NCBI GenBank assembly: GCA_019120235.1
Contig: DWVN01000145.1
Span: 1-48,478, forward strand
DNA length: 48,478 nucleotides
From: Dwaynesavagella gallinarum
GTDB taxonomy: Bacteria; Bacillota; Clostridia; Clostridiales; Clostridiaceae
Direction of reading: 5' to 3'
Position numbers and translations under genes: made by a program. The notes under the pieces are model-generated. The model saw only the letters and a program-made list of their open reading frames with translations. It did not search any database and was not told the DNA's origin. Positions 17,501-26,455 of the stretch are shown in pieces (the stretch's first letter is position 1; each line of letters starts with the position of its first letter).

Positions 17501-20500
17501 TAAAATAAATTAGATATCATATTCAAATTTTTATAGTTATCAATTAATTTAACTAATTTTTCTTTATTATCACTTATAGCATTTATAAAGTACACACTTA
17601 CATGACCATGAGAATTTAATCTTATATTAGATCTTAAACTCATAACCATATCATCATAAAATTTATTATTTCCATAATTAGAATTAATACCCATAGAAAT
17701 AGGATATTGTAAATTTCCATTTACTCCCATGAATCCTTGCTTTGTGTTTTCAAATTTAATTCCTTCAATTTCATTATTAGTGTAATAAATACTATGACCC
17801 ATAAACAAATTATCATTATCATTTCCACATATAACTAACATTTTATCATCTACATAATCAAAACTTTTATTCAAAATATCACTTTCAAAATAACTAGTTA
17901 ATTCTAAATTTTTAACCTTGGATGTTAAATTCTTTAATATTATTTTTCTTATCTCAACGTTTTCATCATTAGATATAAAAATCTCACTAATAACATTAAT
18001 ATCTCTATCATTTGCTTTAAATCTTACTTTATCTAATTCAAATTCACAAATATAACTAACATCATTATTTTTACATGGCAAATATGTATTACTAAAAAAT
18101 TTACCGCTATCTAAATCCCTTATATATACACTTCCATAAGGCTTCTCATTAGTAAAATCATAGCTTAATTCTGAAATGTACTCACCTTTAAATTTTAAAT
18201 ATCCACCACCACTACTGCTTATTCCCAAAGAATAATCTCCATTAGAATAAATTTGCATATCACACATTTTATCTTTACTATACTTAATTATTCTCGGTAT
18301 AAACTCATCATTTAAATCCATAACATTTAAAACAAACTCATTTTCTTTAACTTTATTAATGGATATATTATGGATACTTTCATTAAGTAATTCACTTATA
18401 CTTTCCACATCAATTATTTTTTCAAATCTATCTTGACAAATATTATTCATTAAAATATTTGACAACGCTATCAGACTCATACCTTGATGATGAGCCATAT
18501 AGCTTTTTACTATAGAATAACTATTATTTTTATGATTTCTTTGTTTTGTAAAATCAATAGCTTCATAAAAACCATATTTACCCAAACTTCCTAATTTTTT
18601 TAACCTTTTTAAATTTTTTATGCTACTTTTAAAATCAACCATAGAGCTCATAATTCCAGAATAAGGGCTTACAACTAAATTTTCGTAATCTTTTTTTACT
18701 GCAACTCCAGGAATTCCAAATGCTTTATACTGATAATTTAATTGACTATCAAATTCATAAAAACAAGATTCTGATACACCAAAAGGAATTCTATTATGGT
18801 TTGCAAACTTTATCTGAGCTTCGACACATCCTCTATAAGTTTCATAAAACACCGTATCAGGATAAGCTTTCATATAAAGCATTGGCATTAAATACTCAAA
18901 CATAGTTCCACTCCAAGACATAAGAGTTTTTATACCATTTACATTAATTCCTAATCGTCCTAATTTAAACCAATGACTTATAGGTATATCTCCTTTTGCA
19001 ATAGATAAAAAACTTGCAATTCTAACTTCTGATGCCAATAAATCATAACAATTTTCATCTAACAAATCATTTTCACAATCATATCCTATTGATAATAAAT
19101 TTCTCTCCTTATTATATAAAAATTTAAAATCCATAGAATTAATTTTAGAACTAATTTTATCCATTAAAAATTTAACATCTTTAACTATCTGCTTAACATT
19201 AACTATTACTTCAGATATTTTTAAGTCAACTAACTCATTTCTAACAGATGAATTGTTATAATTTTTCTTAAATTCTACAAGTTCCTTCTCTAATTCCCCT
19301 AAATTTGTACTAATAAATATTTCTCCAAATTTCTCAATTCTAAAATTAGATATTTCATTAATTCTACAAGTTATATTAAAAATTTCATTTAAAAAATTAT
19401 TTGCACTTTCATTAATCTTTATATGCCAATAAACATCTGCACTATCTTTACTCAATTCAGAAATATTTTCTTTAGATTTATCCGCTACATCCTCTAAAAA
19501 TTTAATATAATCTCTATATTTATTGCAGTTATAACCATAATTAATTAAATCTTTATACAAATGATCCATTTTAGAATTATTTGATAAATATCCCATTTCT
19601 TCAAAGGACTTTACTAAATCTTTATGAATAATAGGTTTATTTAAAATATCTTCTAAAGACTTTTTACACAAATAATAACTAGCAAGTAAATTTCCACTAT
19701 CAACAGTTGAAACATATCTATCTCCAAGTGGAACAACATTTTCTATATCATACCAATTATATAAATGTCCTCTATAAATTGGTAAAGAATCTATGGATTT
19801 CATAATATTTTTTAATCTATCAACCATATCAAGAACACTTATAAATCCAAAATCTCTAGCTAAAATAAAAGAGCTTAAACTCATACCTATATTAGTTGGA
19901 GACGTTTTTTTAACAATACCTATTGACGGATCTTCTTGATAATTATCACAAACTAAATAGTTAGTACTTTCATTTACAAAATCCTCAAAATATGAAAATA
20001 TACTTCTTGATAATGATCTTAAAAAAATATTTTGTTCACTAGTTATTTTAACTTTTTTGACTTTTTGTTTTTTAGACAAATAATATGCTATAAATGGAGC
20101 TATAAAAAACGTAATTGAAGGTAAAATCATCTCATTAAATTTAAAATAAACACTAAACATTAAACTTAATAATCCAAAAACTATACATAAAAACATTTTA
20201 CCTAAATATGAAACGATAGAATCTTTTGAATTTTTCTCAACTTCTTGGAATGATTTCCATTCAAGTAAATTTTTCTTAGTAAATAATAACCTCATTATAA
20301 CTTTAAATACAGCATCAAAAACTATGTACGCTTGATACGGTAAAAAAGAAAACATAACATACATTTGAGTAAACTTATTTTTTAAATTTTTTAAATTAAA
20401 AGATAAATTTTCTTTAGCTACAGGTACTATAGTAAGGGAAGATATATCTAAAAAAAGTGGGAATAATAAACCAAGTAAAACTAACCCATAATATTTGTTT

Positions 20501-22845
20501 CTTTCTTGTATATTAAGAAAAAATGGTAAAGTAATACAAATCATCCAACTAATAGGAATTAAACTTCTTCTCAAATTATCTAAAATTTTATACTTAGAAA
20601 GCATACTAATTCCTCTTCCTCTTATTAAATAAGGAATTAATTGCCAATCTCCCCGCGTCCATCTATGTAATCTTAAAAAATTTGAGAGAATGTTTGATGG
20701 AAATCCTTCTTGTATCTCAATGTCTGAACTTAATAAAACTTTTGAAAAACATCCCTCTATTAAATCATGACTCAAAACTCTATTTTCAGGTATAACATTC
20801 CACAAAATCTTATCAAATACATCTATATCAATAATACCTTTCCCTATAAAAATACTATCTGAAAAAATATCTTGATATATATTAGAAGTAATAGAATTAT
20901 AAGATGATGTGGCAACATTACCAACAAAAAGTTTAGAATAAATGGTATTTAATGAACTTTTAAAACTAACATTAACTTTAGGCTGTACTATTCCATAACC
21001 TCTAATGACTTTATTTCTTCTTCTGATTGTCTTAACAACTGCTTTATTTAAAATATGATTTATAGCTCCTATTAATTTAAATGCAGAATCTTTCATTAAT
21101 TTAGTATCAGAATCAATTGTTATTATATATTTAGTGTTTTTTAATAATGGATAATCTTCAATAGATTCATGAAAATTACTTTCTCTTCCTTTTAAAAATT
21201 TTATAAATTCCATTATTTTACCGCGTTTACGTTCCCATCCCATGTAAACTTTATTGCTCTCATTATAAATTTTTTCTCTCACAAACATGTAAAATTTTGT
21301 TTCATTAATTTTATCTTTATATCTACTATTTAGTTCCTTTAATGACTTCTTAGCATAATCTAAAAGAATTTTATCTTCAAACCCCTCGTAAGAGATAGTA
21401 TCAACATAATCAAACAATAATGAGAAATATACATTGTTATTTTTATTACAAATATAAGATATTTCCAAATTTTTAAATAAATTATCTATATCCTCTTTAC
21501 TAGTTAAAATAGATGGAATCACAACTATTGTTTTAGCTTCATCTGGAATTTTCTTAGAATAATCCATTTTAGGTACAAATTTATGTTCTATATTCTCTAA
21601 GAATAAGTGGTTAATAATATTGATCCAAATATCACCAACTAAAACCAAAAATACAGTACTAACACCAAAACTTAAAAACCTACTATATAAAATACCATTA
21701 AAATATTTAAGTAAAAATAACTCTATAAAAAATATTCCACTAAATATACTTGTAAAATAAGATATTTTTTTAAATTTCTCCGAAAACCTAACATTTTTAA
21801 AGCGTTTACTTCCCTCGTCTAATAAATAATAACCAACATGTCTTGAACAATTCGTATCTCCATTTTTACATAAATCTAGGATTTTAACGCATTCCATATA
21901 CTCATTTAAATTATTTTTCTCACAGATTTTTTCAAGTGTTTTTCTATAAAAATCTCTACTTTCATAATCCATATTTCCATAAACGCCTGATGGATCTTTT
22001 AAAAATTCTTTATGTACAGAACTTACATTTTCAAGAGCAATTCTCCAATCAAACAAAGAAATATTTTTAAGAGATTGTATATAGATACTAATTTTAATTC
22101 TTATATCATTTAATTGTTTTTCATTTAATTGCTTCAAATCTTTATATGTTAAATTTTCATTTTCTAAAATTTTATCTAAAAAATCTCTTATTACACGATC
22201 TTCTATTCTGTTTTCATTCATTAAATCTATAAAATATTCAATTGTATATAATGAAACATTATTATCTAAAAATTTCTCAAGTTTGCGCAAAGCAACTTTA
22301 AATTTACCATCATTAATTAATTTCATTACACTCTTAAAAAGAACATGCCCTTTATATCTCTGGTTTTCAATTAATGAAACTTCATTAACAATTTTATATA
22401 TATTTTCCAAAACAGAATACTTCAAAAAAAATGAAATACTCCAGAGTTCTTTTAAACTAAGTTTAACTTTACTCTCATACTCATCTAATTTTTCAAAAAA
22501 TTCTCTCTCTTCAAAAATACTATCCTGATTTTCAACAACACAAGAACAAAATAAATATGCTCTAGGTAAAAACTCCTCATTAATTTTTACAGAAATAAAC
22601 TCTCTTAAATTAATATAATTATCATTTAATAACTGTATGGTTTCATTCTCTATTACAAAAAAATTATCCGTTATCCATTTAGAACTATCACTTATTTTAC
22701 ATCCTAAAGATTTTATATTTTCAATAGCTTCAACATTTTTTAAAAACGTTTTATTTAAATCTTTAAACTTATCTTTAAAATTAAATTTCTTTATGTGCAC
22801 ATCATTATGCGTACAAACTAAATTGAGTAAATCATAATTTATCAT
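14587..22845 (-). CDS. Cyclic beta-1,2-glucan synthase-like protein (GT84 / glycoamylase-like / GH94-type)
   Basis: This 2752-residue membrane protein has the NdvB/Cgs architecture, which polymerises glucose from UDP-glucose and releases cyclic glucan. After an N-terminal soluble part come membrane segments near 360-410, a GT2-like glycosyltransferase (TIDSDTK near 578; LHRWTRGDWQL near 731) and further membrane helices at about 758-925. A glycoamylase-like domain follows (about 1260-1470, with ISHWFKLGR, MSWSGTMFEYLMP, GIPGVAVKKDY, HHQGMSL). The C-terminal part (about 1500-2750) is GH94 phosphorylase-like, but the catalytic GDWNDG motif is not there: near 2455 the aligned stretch reads VEDVGDPKVNK. 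The FRDQLQD segment is also lost. GGAAGGGA precedes the ATG well. It is a single-gene unit with its own terminator. The glucan linkage actually made is unproven. Confidence 0.88.
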   Translation of the reverse strand: MINYDLLNLVCTHNDVHIKKFNFKDKFKDLNKTFLKNVEAIENIKSLGCKISDSSKWITDNFFVIENETIQLLNDNYINLREFISVKINEEFLPRAYLFCSCVVENQDSIFEEREFFEKLDEYESKVKLSLKELWSISFFLKYSVLENIYKIVNEVSLIENQRYKGHVLFKSVMKLINDGKFKVALRKLEKFLDNNVSLYTIEYFIDLMNENRIEDRVIRDFLDKILENENLTYKDLKQLNEKQLNDIRIKISIYIQSLKNISLFDWRIALENVSSVHKEFLKDPSGVYGNMDYESRDFYRKTLEKICEKNNLNEYMECVKILDLCKNGDTNCSRHVGYYLLDEGSKRFKNVRFSEKFKKISYFTSIFSGIFFIELFLLKYFNGILYSRFLSFGVSTVFLVLVGDIWINIINHLFLENIEHKFVPKMDYSKKIPDEAKTIVVIPSILTSKEDIDNLFKNLEISYICNKNNNVYFSLLFDYVDTISYEGFEDKILLDYAKKSLKELNSRYKDKINETKFYMFVREKIYNESNKVYMGWERKRGKIMEFIKFLKGRESNFHESIEDYPLLKNTKYIITIDSDTKLMKDSAFKLIGAINHILNKAVVKTIRRRNKVIRGYGIVQPKVNVSFKSSLNTIYSKLFVGNVATSSYNSITSNIYQDIFSDSIFIGKGIIDIDVFDKILWNVIPENRVLSHDLIEGCFSKVLLSSDIEIQEGFPSNILSNFLRLHRWTRGDWQLIPYLIRGRGISMLSKYKILDNLRRSLIPISWMICITLPFFLNIQERNKYYGLVLLGLLFPLFLDISSLTIVPVAKENLSFNLKNLKNKFTQMYVMFSFLPYQAYIVFDAVFKVIMRLLFTKKNLLEWKSFQEVEKNSKDSIVSYLGKMFLCIVFGLLSLMFSVYFKFNEMILPSITFFIAPFIAYYLSKKQKVKKVKITSEQNIFLRSLSRSIFSYFEDFVNESTNYLVCDNYQEDPSIGIVKKTSPTNIGMSLSSFILARDFGFISVLDMVDRLKNIMKSIDSLPIYRGHLYNWYDIENVVPLGDRYVSTVDSGNLLASYYLCKKSLEDILNKPIIHKDLVKSFEEMGYLSNNSKMDHLYKDLINYGYNCNKYRDYIKFLEDVADKSKENISELSKDSADVYWHIKINESANNFLNEIFNITCRINEISNFRIEKFGEIFISTNLGELEKELVEFKKNYNNSSVRNELVDLKISEVIVNVKQIVKDVKFLMDKISSKINSMDFKFLYNKERNLLSIGYDCENDLLDENCYDLLASEVRIASFLSIAKGDIPISHWFKLGRLGINVNGIKTLMSWSGTMFEYLMPMLYMKAYPDTVFYETYRGCVEAQIKFANHNRIPFGVSESCFYEFDSQLNYQYKAFGIPGVAVKKDYENLVVSPYSGIMSSMVDFKSSIKNLKRLKKLGSLGKYGFYEAIDFTKQRNHKNNSYSIVKSYMAHHQGMSLIALSNILMNNICQDRFEKIIDVESISELLNESIHNISINKVKENEFVLNVMDLNDEFIPRIIKYSKDKMCDMQIYSNGDYSLGISSSGGGYLKFKGEYISELSYDFTNEKPYGSVYIRDLDSGKFFSNTYLPCKNNDVSYICEFELDKVRFKANDRDINVISEIFISNDENVEIRKIILKNLTSKVKNLELTSYFESDILNKSFDYVDDKMLVICGNDNDNLFMGHSIYYTNNEIEGIKFENTKQGFMGVNGNLQYPISMGINSNYGNNKFYDDMVMSLRSNIRLNSHGHVSVYFINAISDNKEKLVKLIDNYKNLNMISNLFYINSYNLKIMVNNLKISPQELSLFNHITSKIIYGFPERNYKLSCDVGIKDLISYNINPNIPIVAVEIMQSKDLEHVEILIKALAYFIKIGLEFNLVILNSYLRQDKHIDSELDKIILRYNLKERINVDNGIYIILSNIYKSTCEIIKNISNILIQSGEKSIYDQLNFTVKNLQEIIREENLENCIVSPQNDIFKYNKNIILNRYLFEIGDEISDYNDISKYNSPRKMLKFYNSYGGFSKDYSEYIVKINNLNMIPYSYKNILNNKYISTCILSSGFMSTWAFDCREFLITEDFTKKEYNYAGESIYIREDEFVWSPTFSPIDNGEDYIISNSFSSTKISNQYRNVKTNVECFIPQGKKYKVVKIKFKNLSDKVRRFNVYYFAPILLSSKDDYSKKLSTYINRDFDYIYGENNFSKNFKNVKAYLKLFGCKDVSFTGSKKEFLGINNGYFNPIGVYKDKLSNLTGIYLESCLCASGKLTLDVGETKEVHIILGYDNSIEAINSEINNFCTDEKLFNDVYEKNEEIYFKKYKEFQIKTKDEYIDAFMNGWILHQSYNEKFLLSSSFKGELNSCIDLMEKCLIYTYIDSEESKKNIIKVFSNMYENGNFKDKWSYFTKEYEINDCLYDLLWIVYILLDYIKVTGDFDILNVEINYMSDSDSKVKFSNIYDKCLKIINKGIFVEDVGDPKVNKNILDVKTLFMLYRVLGDFDEILLKVNDCKNRDIFNKVKNRILHILETECFNGEFYINNLKDKGSKAFYNDIYLLPQILSLICVDNHVISQKVIFSIEKYLINRDSGFVKEFFTKDNAFIKEDKIIQNNKELILLVKALTKLKLNDKAYKYLNFLNPILRTMNRNCANIYKKEPYMIPAKIGFKENSLVKIINDDFNYTSSLFYRVVLENILGFNLCEDGFYLEPCIPSDWKQYVIEYNRGNVFYKIIVRKGELKNLKINGEKYVEKLIKFKDEGTYIIDITI

Positions 22846-22961
22846 GTCATATCCCTTCCATTTTAACTAAGAAAAATCATCTCAATTTAAAACATTTTTT
22901 GAAATATATTCTATTATTACCAAAATTTTTTTTATTATTCATACCTTTAACCGATTATATA

Positions 22962-22990
22962 TTGATATTTTTTATATATTTTCGTATAAT
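22962..22990 (+). promoter_or_regulatory. Promoter of adhE
   Basis: TTGATA (22962-22967), a 17-base spacer and a perfect TATAAT (22985-22990) form a strong sigma-A promoter. The expected start point, near 22997, falls inside the first Rex-type operator. Confidence 0.75.
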
Positions 22991-22994
22991 AATA

Positions 22995-23033
22995 TTGTTA
23001 TTAAAATAACAAACTTTGTTATTAAAATATCAA
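22995..23033 (+). promoter_or_regulatory. Tandem Rex-type operators upstream of adhE
   Basis: TTGTTATTAAAATAACAA (22995-23012) matches the Rex pattern TTGTTA-N6-TAACAA exactly. A second copy, TTGTTATTAAAATATCAA (23016-23033), differs at one base. The two are 21 bases apart, two helical turns, on the same DNA face. Rex represses adhE in clostridia when NADH is low, and the site overlaps the predicted transcription start, as expected for a repressor. The rex gene is not in the window. Confidence 0.8.
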
Positions 23034-23121
23034 AATTAAAATAATATTTTTTTTAGTTAATCAAATAATACAAAAATATAAGACTATCAAAGTTTAATGA
23101 TTATGGAGGTTGTTATTCATT

Positions 23122-25728
23122 ATGAAATCAAAACAACAAGTTTCAGAAAAAGAAAGTTCAAATACAAATTTAGTTATTGATTCCCTCATAACAAAAGCTA
23201 GAGAAGCTGAAAAAAAATTATTGCAATTAAACCAATCTCAAATAGATAAAATTGTAGATGCTATGTGTATTGCTGGTGCTTCTAAAAACATAGAATTAGC
23301 TAAGTTTGCTGTTGAAGAAACTGGACGTGGAGTTTTTGAAGATAAAGTTATTAAAAATCTATTTGCTACAGAATACATTCATCATGATATAAAACACGTA
23401 AAAACTGTTGGAATAATAAATGATGACCATACAAAAGATTACTTTAATGTAGCTGAGCCTGTTGGAATAATAGCTGGAGTTACTCCTGTAACTAACCCAA
23501 CTTCTACTGCTATGTTTAAAGCAATTATTTCTATAAAAACTAGAAATCCTATTATTTTTGCTTTCCACCCTTCTGCTCAAAAATGTAGTGCTGAAGCTGC
23601 AAGAATAGTTCGTGATGCTGCAATAAAAGCTGGAGCTCCAGAAGACTGCGTTCAATGGATTGAAGAACCATCTTTAGAAGCTACAAATGCTTTAATGAAT
23701 CACGAAGGAATCTCTTTAATACTTGCAACTGGTGGATCTGGAATGGTTAAGTCTGCTTATAGCTGTGGAAAACCAGCACTTGGAGTTGGACCTGGAAATG
23801 TTCCTGCGTACTTAGAAAAATCTTGTAATGTAAGAAGAGCTGTATCCGACATAATTATTTCAAAAACATTTGATAATGGAATGATTTGTGCTTCTGAGCA
23901 AGCTGCTATTGTTGATGAAGAAATTTCAAAAGAATTTGAAGAAGTAATGAAGGAACTTAATTGTCATTTTTGTTCAAAAGATGAAATTAAAAAACTTGAA
24001 CAAATGGCATTCCCTCCAGAAAAAAATTCTTGTGCATTAAATCCAAATATAGTTGGTAAATCTGCAAACTGGATAGCTGAACAAGCTGGATTTACTGTTC
24101 CACCTAAAACAAAAATACTTGTTGCTAAAATTAATTCAGTTGGAAATGAATCTCCTTTATCTCGTGAAAAATTAAGCCCAGTTCTTGCTTACATTGTTGT
24201 TAAAAACTCTGATGAAGGAATTGAAAAAGCTTCTCAAATGGTAGAATTTGGAGGACTTGGTCACTCTGCAGCAGTTCACTCAAATAATGAAGAAGTTATT
24301 AAAAAATTCTCTGAAAAAGTAAAAGCTGGAAGAATAATTGTAAATACTCCATCAACTCAAGGTGCTATAGGTGATTTATATAACTCAAATAGAGCATCTT
24401 TAACTTTAGGATGTGGATCTTATGGTAAAAACTCAATAATTTCTAATGTAACATGTGAAAATTTAATTAACTTAAAAAGAGTTGCAAGGAGAAAAGTTAA
24501 TATGCAGTGGTTTAAAATTCCTGAAAAAATATATTTTGAGTGGGGATCTACTTGTTATTTAGAGAAAATGCCTAATATATCTAAAGTTATGATAGTTACA
24601 GATTCTGGAATGGTTAATTTAGGGTATACTGATATTGTAATAAACCATTTAGAAAGAAGAATTGACAAGGTTCACTTTGAAATATTCTCAGACGTTGAAC
24701 CAGATCCATCTGTTGAAACTGTGTTAAGTGGTGTTAAAGCAATGGAAAGATTCAAACCTGATTGTATTATAGCTCTAGGTGGTGGATCTGCAATTGATGC
24801 TGCAAAAGGTATGTGGTTATTCTATGAACACCCTAATACAAATTTTGATGATATAAAATTAAAGTTTGTTGATATAAGAAAGAGAACTTACAAATTCCCT
24901 AAATTAGGACAAAAAGCAAAATTAGTTGCAATTCCTACAACTTCTGGAACAGGTTCTGAGGTTACAGCATTTTCTGTTATAACTGATAAAGTTAAAAATG
25001 TTAAATATCCTTTAGCTGATTATGAGTTAACTCCAGATGTTGCAATAATAGATCCTCAATATGTAATGAGTCTTCCAAAAGCTGTAACAGCAGATACTGG
25101 ACTTGATGTTTTAACTCACGCAATTGAAGCTTATGTTTCAATACTTGCTTCTGACTATACAGATGCCCTTGCAATGAAAGCAATTCAATTAGTATTTGAA
25201 TATTTACCAAGAGCATTTAAAAATGGAAGTAATGATAAGGTTGCAAGAGAAAAAATGCATAATGCATCAGCTATAGCTGGTATGGCATTTACAAATGCAT
25301 TCTTAGGTATAAACCACTCTCTTGCTCACAAACTTGGAGGAGAATTCCATATACCTCACGGACGTGCTAACGCTATACTTCTTCCTCATGTAATTAAGTT
25401 TAACTCTGAAACTCCAACTAAGCTTCCATCATTCCCTAAATATGAGAAATTTATTGCTCATGAAAAATATGCAGAAATTGCTAGAACTCTTGGTCTTAAA
25501 GCTTCAACTACAGAAGAAGGAGTTAATAGCTTAATTGACGCTGTTAAGAAGTTAATGTCTGAACTTGAAATGCCTTCAAAAGTTTCTGAGTGTGGAATAT
25601 CAAAAGAAGAATATATGAACAAAATCAATGAACTTGCTGTAAAAGCATTTGATGATCAATGTACTGGTGCAAACCCAAGATACCCACTTGTTGAAGAATT
25701 ATTAGAAATTTACAAAGCTATATATTAA
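23122..25728 (+). CDS. adhE: Bifunctional acetaldehyde-CoA/alcohol dehydrogenase
   Basis: This 868-residue cytoplasmic fermentation enzyme reduces acetyl-CoA to acetaldehyde and then to ethanol with two NADH, regenerating NAD+. The N-terminal aldehyde dehydrogenase (about 1-440) has the catalytic Cys in NGMICASEQA (Cys256). The C-terminal iron-dependent alcohol dehydrogenase (about 455-868) shows GGGSAIDAAKGMW, PTTSGTGSEVTAF and the metal-binding HSLAHKLGGEFHIPHGRANA. The length is typical (860-880). The ATG at 23122 lies 12 bases after GGAGG; a TTG directly touching GGAGG at 23110 is an unlikely start. A strong promoter with tandem Rex operators points to NADH/NAD+ control. A terminator follows at once. 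Confidence 0.97.
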   Translation: MKSKQQVSEKESSNTNLVIDSLITKAREAEKKLLQLNQSQIDKIVDAMCIAGASKNIELAKFAVEETGRGVFEDKVIKNLFATEYIHHDIKHVKTVGIINDDHTKDYFNVAEPVGIIAGVTPVTNPTSTAMFKAIISIKTRNPIIFAFHPSAQKCSAEAARIVRDAAIKAGAPEDCVQWIEEPSLEATNALMNHEGISLILATGGSGMVKSAYSCGKPALGVGPGNVPAYLEKSCNVRRAVSDIIISKTFDNGMICASEQAAIVDEEISKEFEEVMKELNCHFCSKDEIKKLEQMAFPPEKNSCALNPNIVGKSANWIAEQAGFTVPPKTKILVAKINSVGNESPLSREKLSPVLAYIVVKNSDEGIEKASQMVEFGGLGHSAAVHSNNEEVIKKFSEKVKAGRIIVNTPSTQGAIGDLYNSNRASLTLGCGSYGKNSIISNVTCENLINLKRVARRKVNMQWFKIPEKIYFEWGSTCYLEKMPNISKVMIVTDSGMVNLGYTDIVINHLERRIDKVHFEIFSDVEPDPSVETVLSGVKAMERFKPDCIIALGGGSAIDAAKGMWLFYEHPNTNFDDIKLKFVDIRKRTYKFPKLGQKAKLVAIPTTSGTGSEVTAFSVITDKVKNVKYPLADYELTPDVAIIDPQYVMSLPKAVTADTGLDVLTHAIEAYVSILASDYTDALAMKAIQLVFEYLPRAFKNGSNDKVAREKMHNASAIAGMAFTNAFLGINHSLAHKLGGEFHIPHGRANAILLPHVIKFNSETPTKLPSFPKYEKFIAHEKYAEIARTLGLKASTTEEGVNSLIDAVKKLMSELEMPSKVSECGISKEEYMNKINELAVKAFDDQCTGANPRYPLVEELLEIYKAIY

Positions 25729-25730
25729 AA

Positions 25731-25761
25731 AAATAGAGTGCAAAATTTTTGCACTCTATTT
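25731..25761. terminator. Bidirectional terminator between adhE and the methyltransferase
   Basis: AATAGAGTGCAAAA (25732-25745) pairs with TTTTGCACTCTATT (25747-25760), with A and T runs on the two sides. Confidence 0.9.
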
Positions 25762-26391
25762 TTTTTCACAAACTATAACATAAAATTTTCTACTTTTACT
25801 CTCTGTTAAAACCTTCATCCATTTACTTTGAAAAGATAATTTATCTTTTGAAATATACTCTATACTTTCTACTTCAATTCCATATTTATTATATGTTGGA
25901 ATAAAAACCTCTTTAAAATAACTCTCATTTAATTCAGGAAGCTCTCTCTTTTCTATTTCATTTTTTTCAAATTTTTCATCATAAGAAAAGCATATATTTA
26001 TTTTACATTCTGGTTTTGAAAGCTTAGAAATCCCCTCTATAATTTTTAATTCTTCCTTAAAAATTCCTTGAAGTAAACTTCCCCAAGGAAGATTTATGTA
26101 AATTTCTGAAAATTTATTATATAAAACCTCATGTAAATTTTGAGCATTCATAACAACATACATTAAATTATCAATTTTATTTTTATACTGCTTAACTCCA
26201 TATTTTTTCATAGAATCTCTACATGAATCAAGTCCTATATAAAAACAATCTTTATTTTCTAAAGCATTAAAGTAAACAAATCCTCCTTGACCTGTCCCTA
26301 GATCAATTACACACTTACTATATTTACTTATTTTACTTAAAAATTCTTCATCACTAATTTCTATTTCTTTACTACTTTTAAGTATTTTCAC
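25756..26391 (-). CDS. KamB/NpmA-like 16S rRNA (adenine-1408 N1) methyltransferase
   Basis: This 211-residue class I SAM-dependent methyltransferase has its SAM loop at VIDLGTGQGG (28-37; Asp30) and an acidic residue after strand 2 at YIGLD (Asp55). The key family signature is NLPWGSLLQGI (100-110), matching the FPWG(T/S)LL motif of KamB and NpmA. The C-terminal half also follows NpmA: EIEKRELPELNESYF (145-159), SKWMKV (189-194) and SRKFYV (200-205). Trp103 and Trp191 correspond to the two tryptophans that hold the flipped A1408 in NpmA, and Arg201 to its essential Arg. In known members m1A1408 blocks aminoglycosides such as kanamycin and apramycin; whether this one does is inference. Start is GTG with GAGGTG just upstream. 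No mobile-element signs surround it and base composition matches the neighbours, so it seems chromosomal. Confidence 0.78.
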   Translation of the reverse strand: MKILKSSKEIEISDEEFLSKISKYSKCVIDLGTGQGGFVYFNALENKDCFYIGLDSCRDSMKKYGVKQYKNKIDNLMYVVMNAQNLHEVLYNKFSEIYINLPWGSLLQGIFKEELKIIEGISKLSKPECKINICFSYDEKFEKNEIEKRELPELNESYFKEVFIPTYNKYGIEVESIEYISKDKLSFQSKWMKVLTESKSRKFYVIVCEKK

Positions 26392-26410
26392 AAATTCACC
26401 TCAATAAAAT

Positions 26411-26441
26411 AAGGATAATTTAAAACTTTTAAATTATCCTT
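26411..26441 (-). terminator. Terminator of the AbgT transporter gene
   Basis: AAGGATAATTTAA pairs with TTAAATTATCCTT around a short loop, followed on the minus strand by ATTTTATT. It separates the transporter from the downstream methyltransferase gene. Confidence 0.75.
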
Positions 26442-26455
26442 AAACTTAATATTTT

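Noticed and set aside
22283..22837. Plus-strand open frames of 81 and 66 codons at the 5' end of the glucan synthase gene
   Set aside because: They are antisense to conserved coding sequence, with no start signals.
23359..23655. Minus-strand open frame of 98 codons within adhE
   Set aside because: It is antisense to the aldehyde dehydrogenase domain, with a Ser/Tyr/Asn-rich product typical of reverse-strand artefacts.
25756..26391. Annotation as tRNA (guanine-N7) methyltransferase TrmB
   Set aside because: The PWGSLL motif and the KRELPEL...SKWMK C-terminal pattern fit KamB/NpmA, and the usual TrmB C-terminal motifs are not seen.
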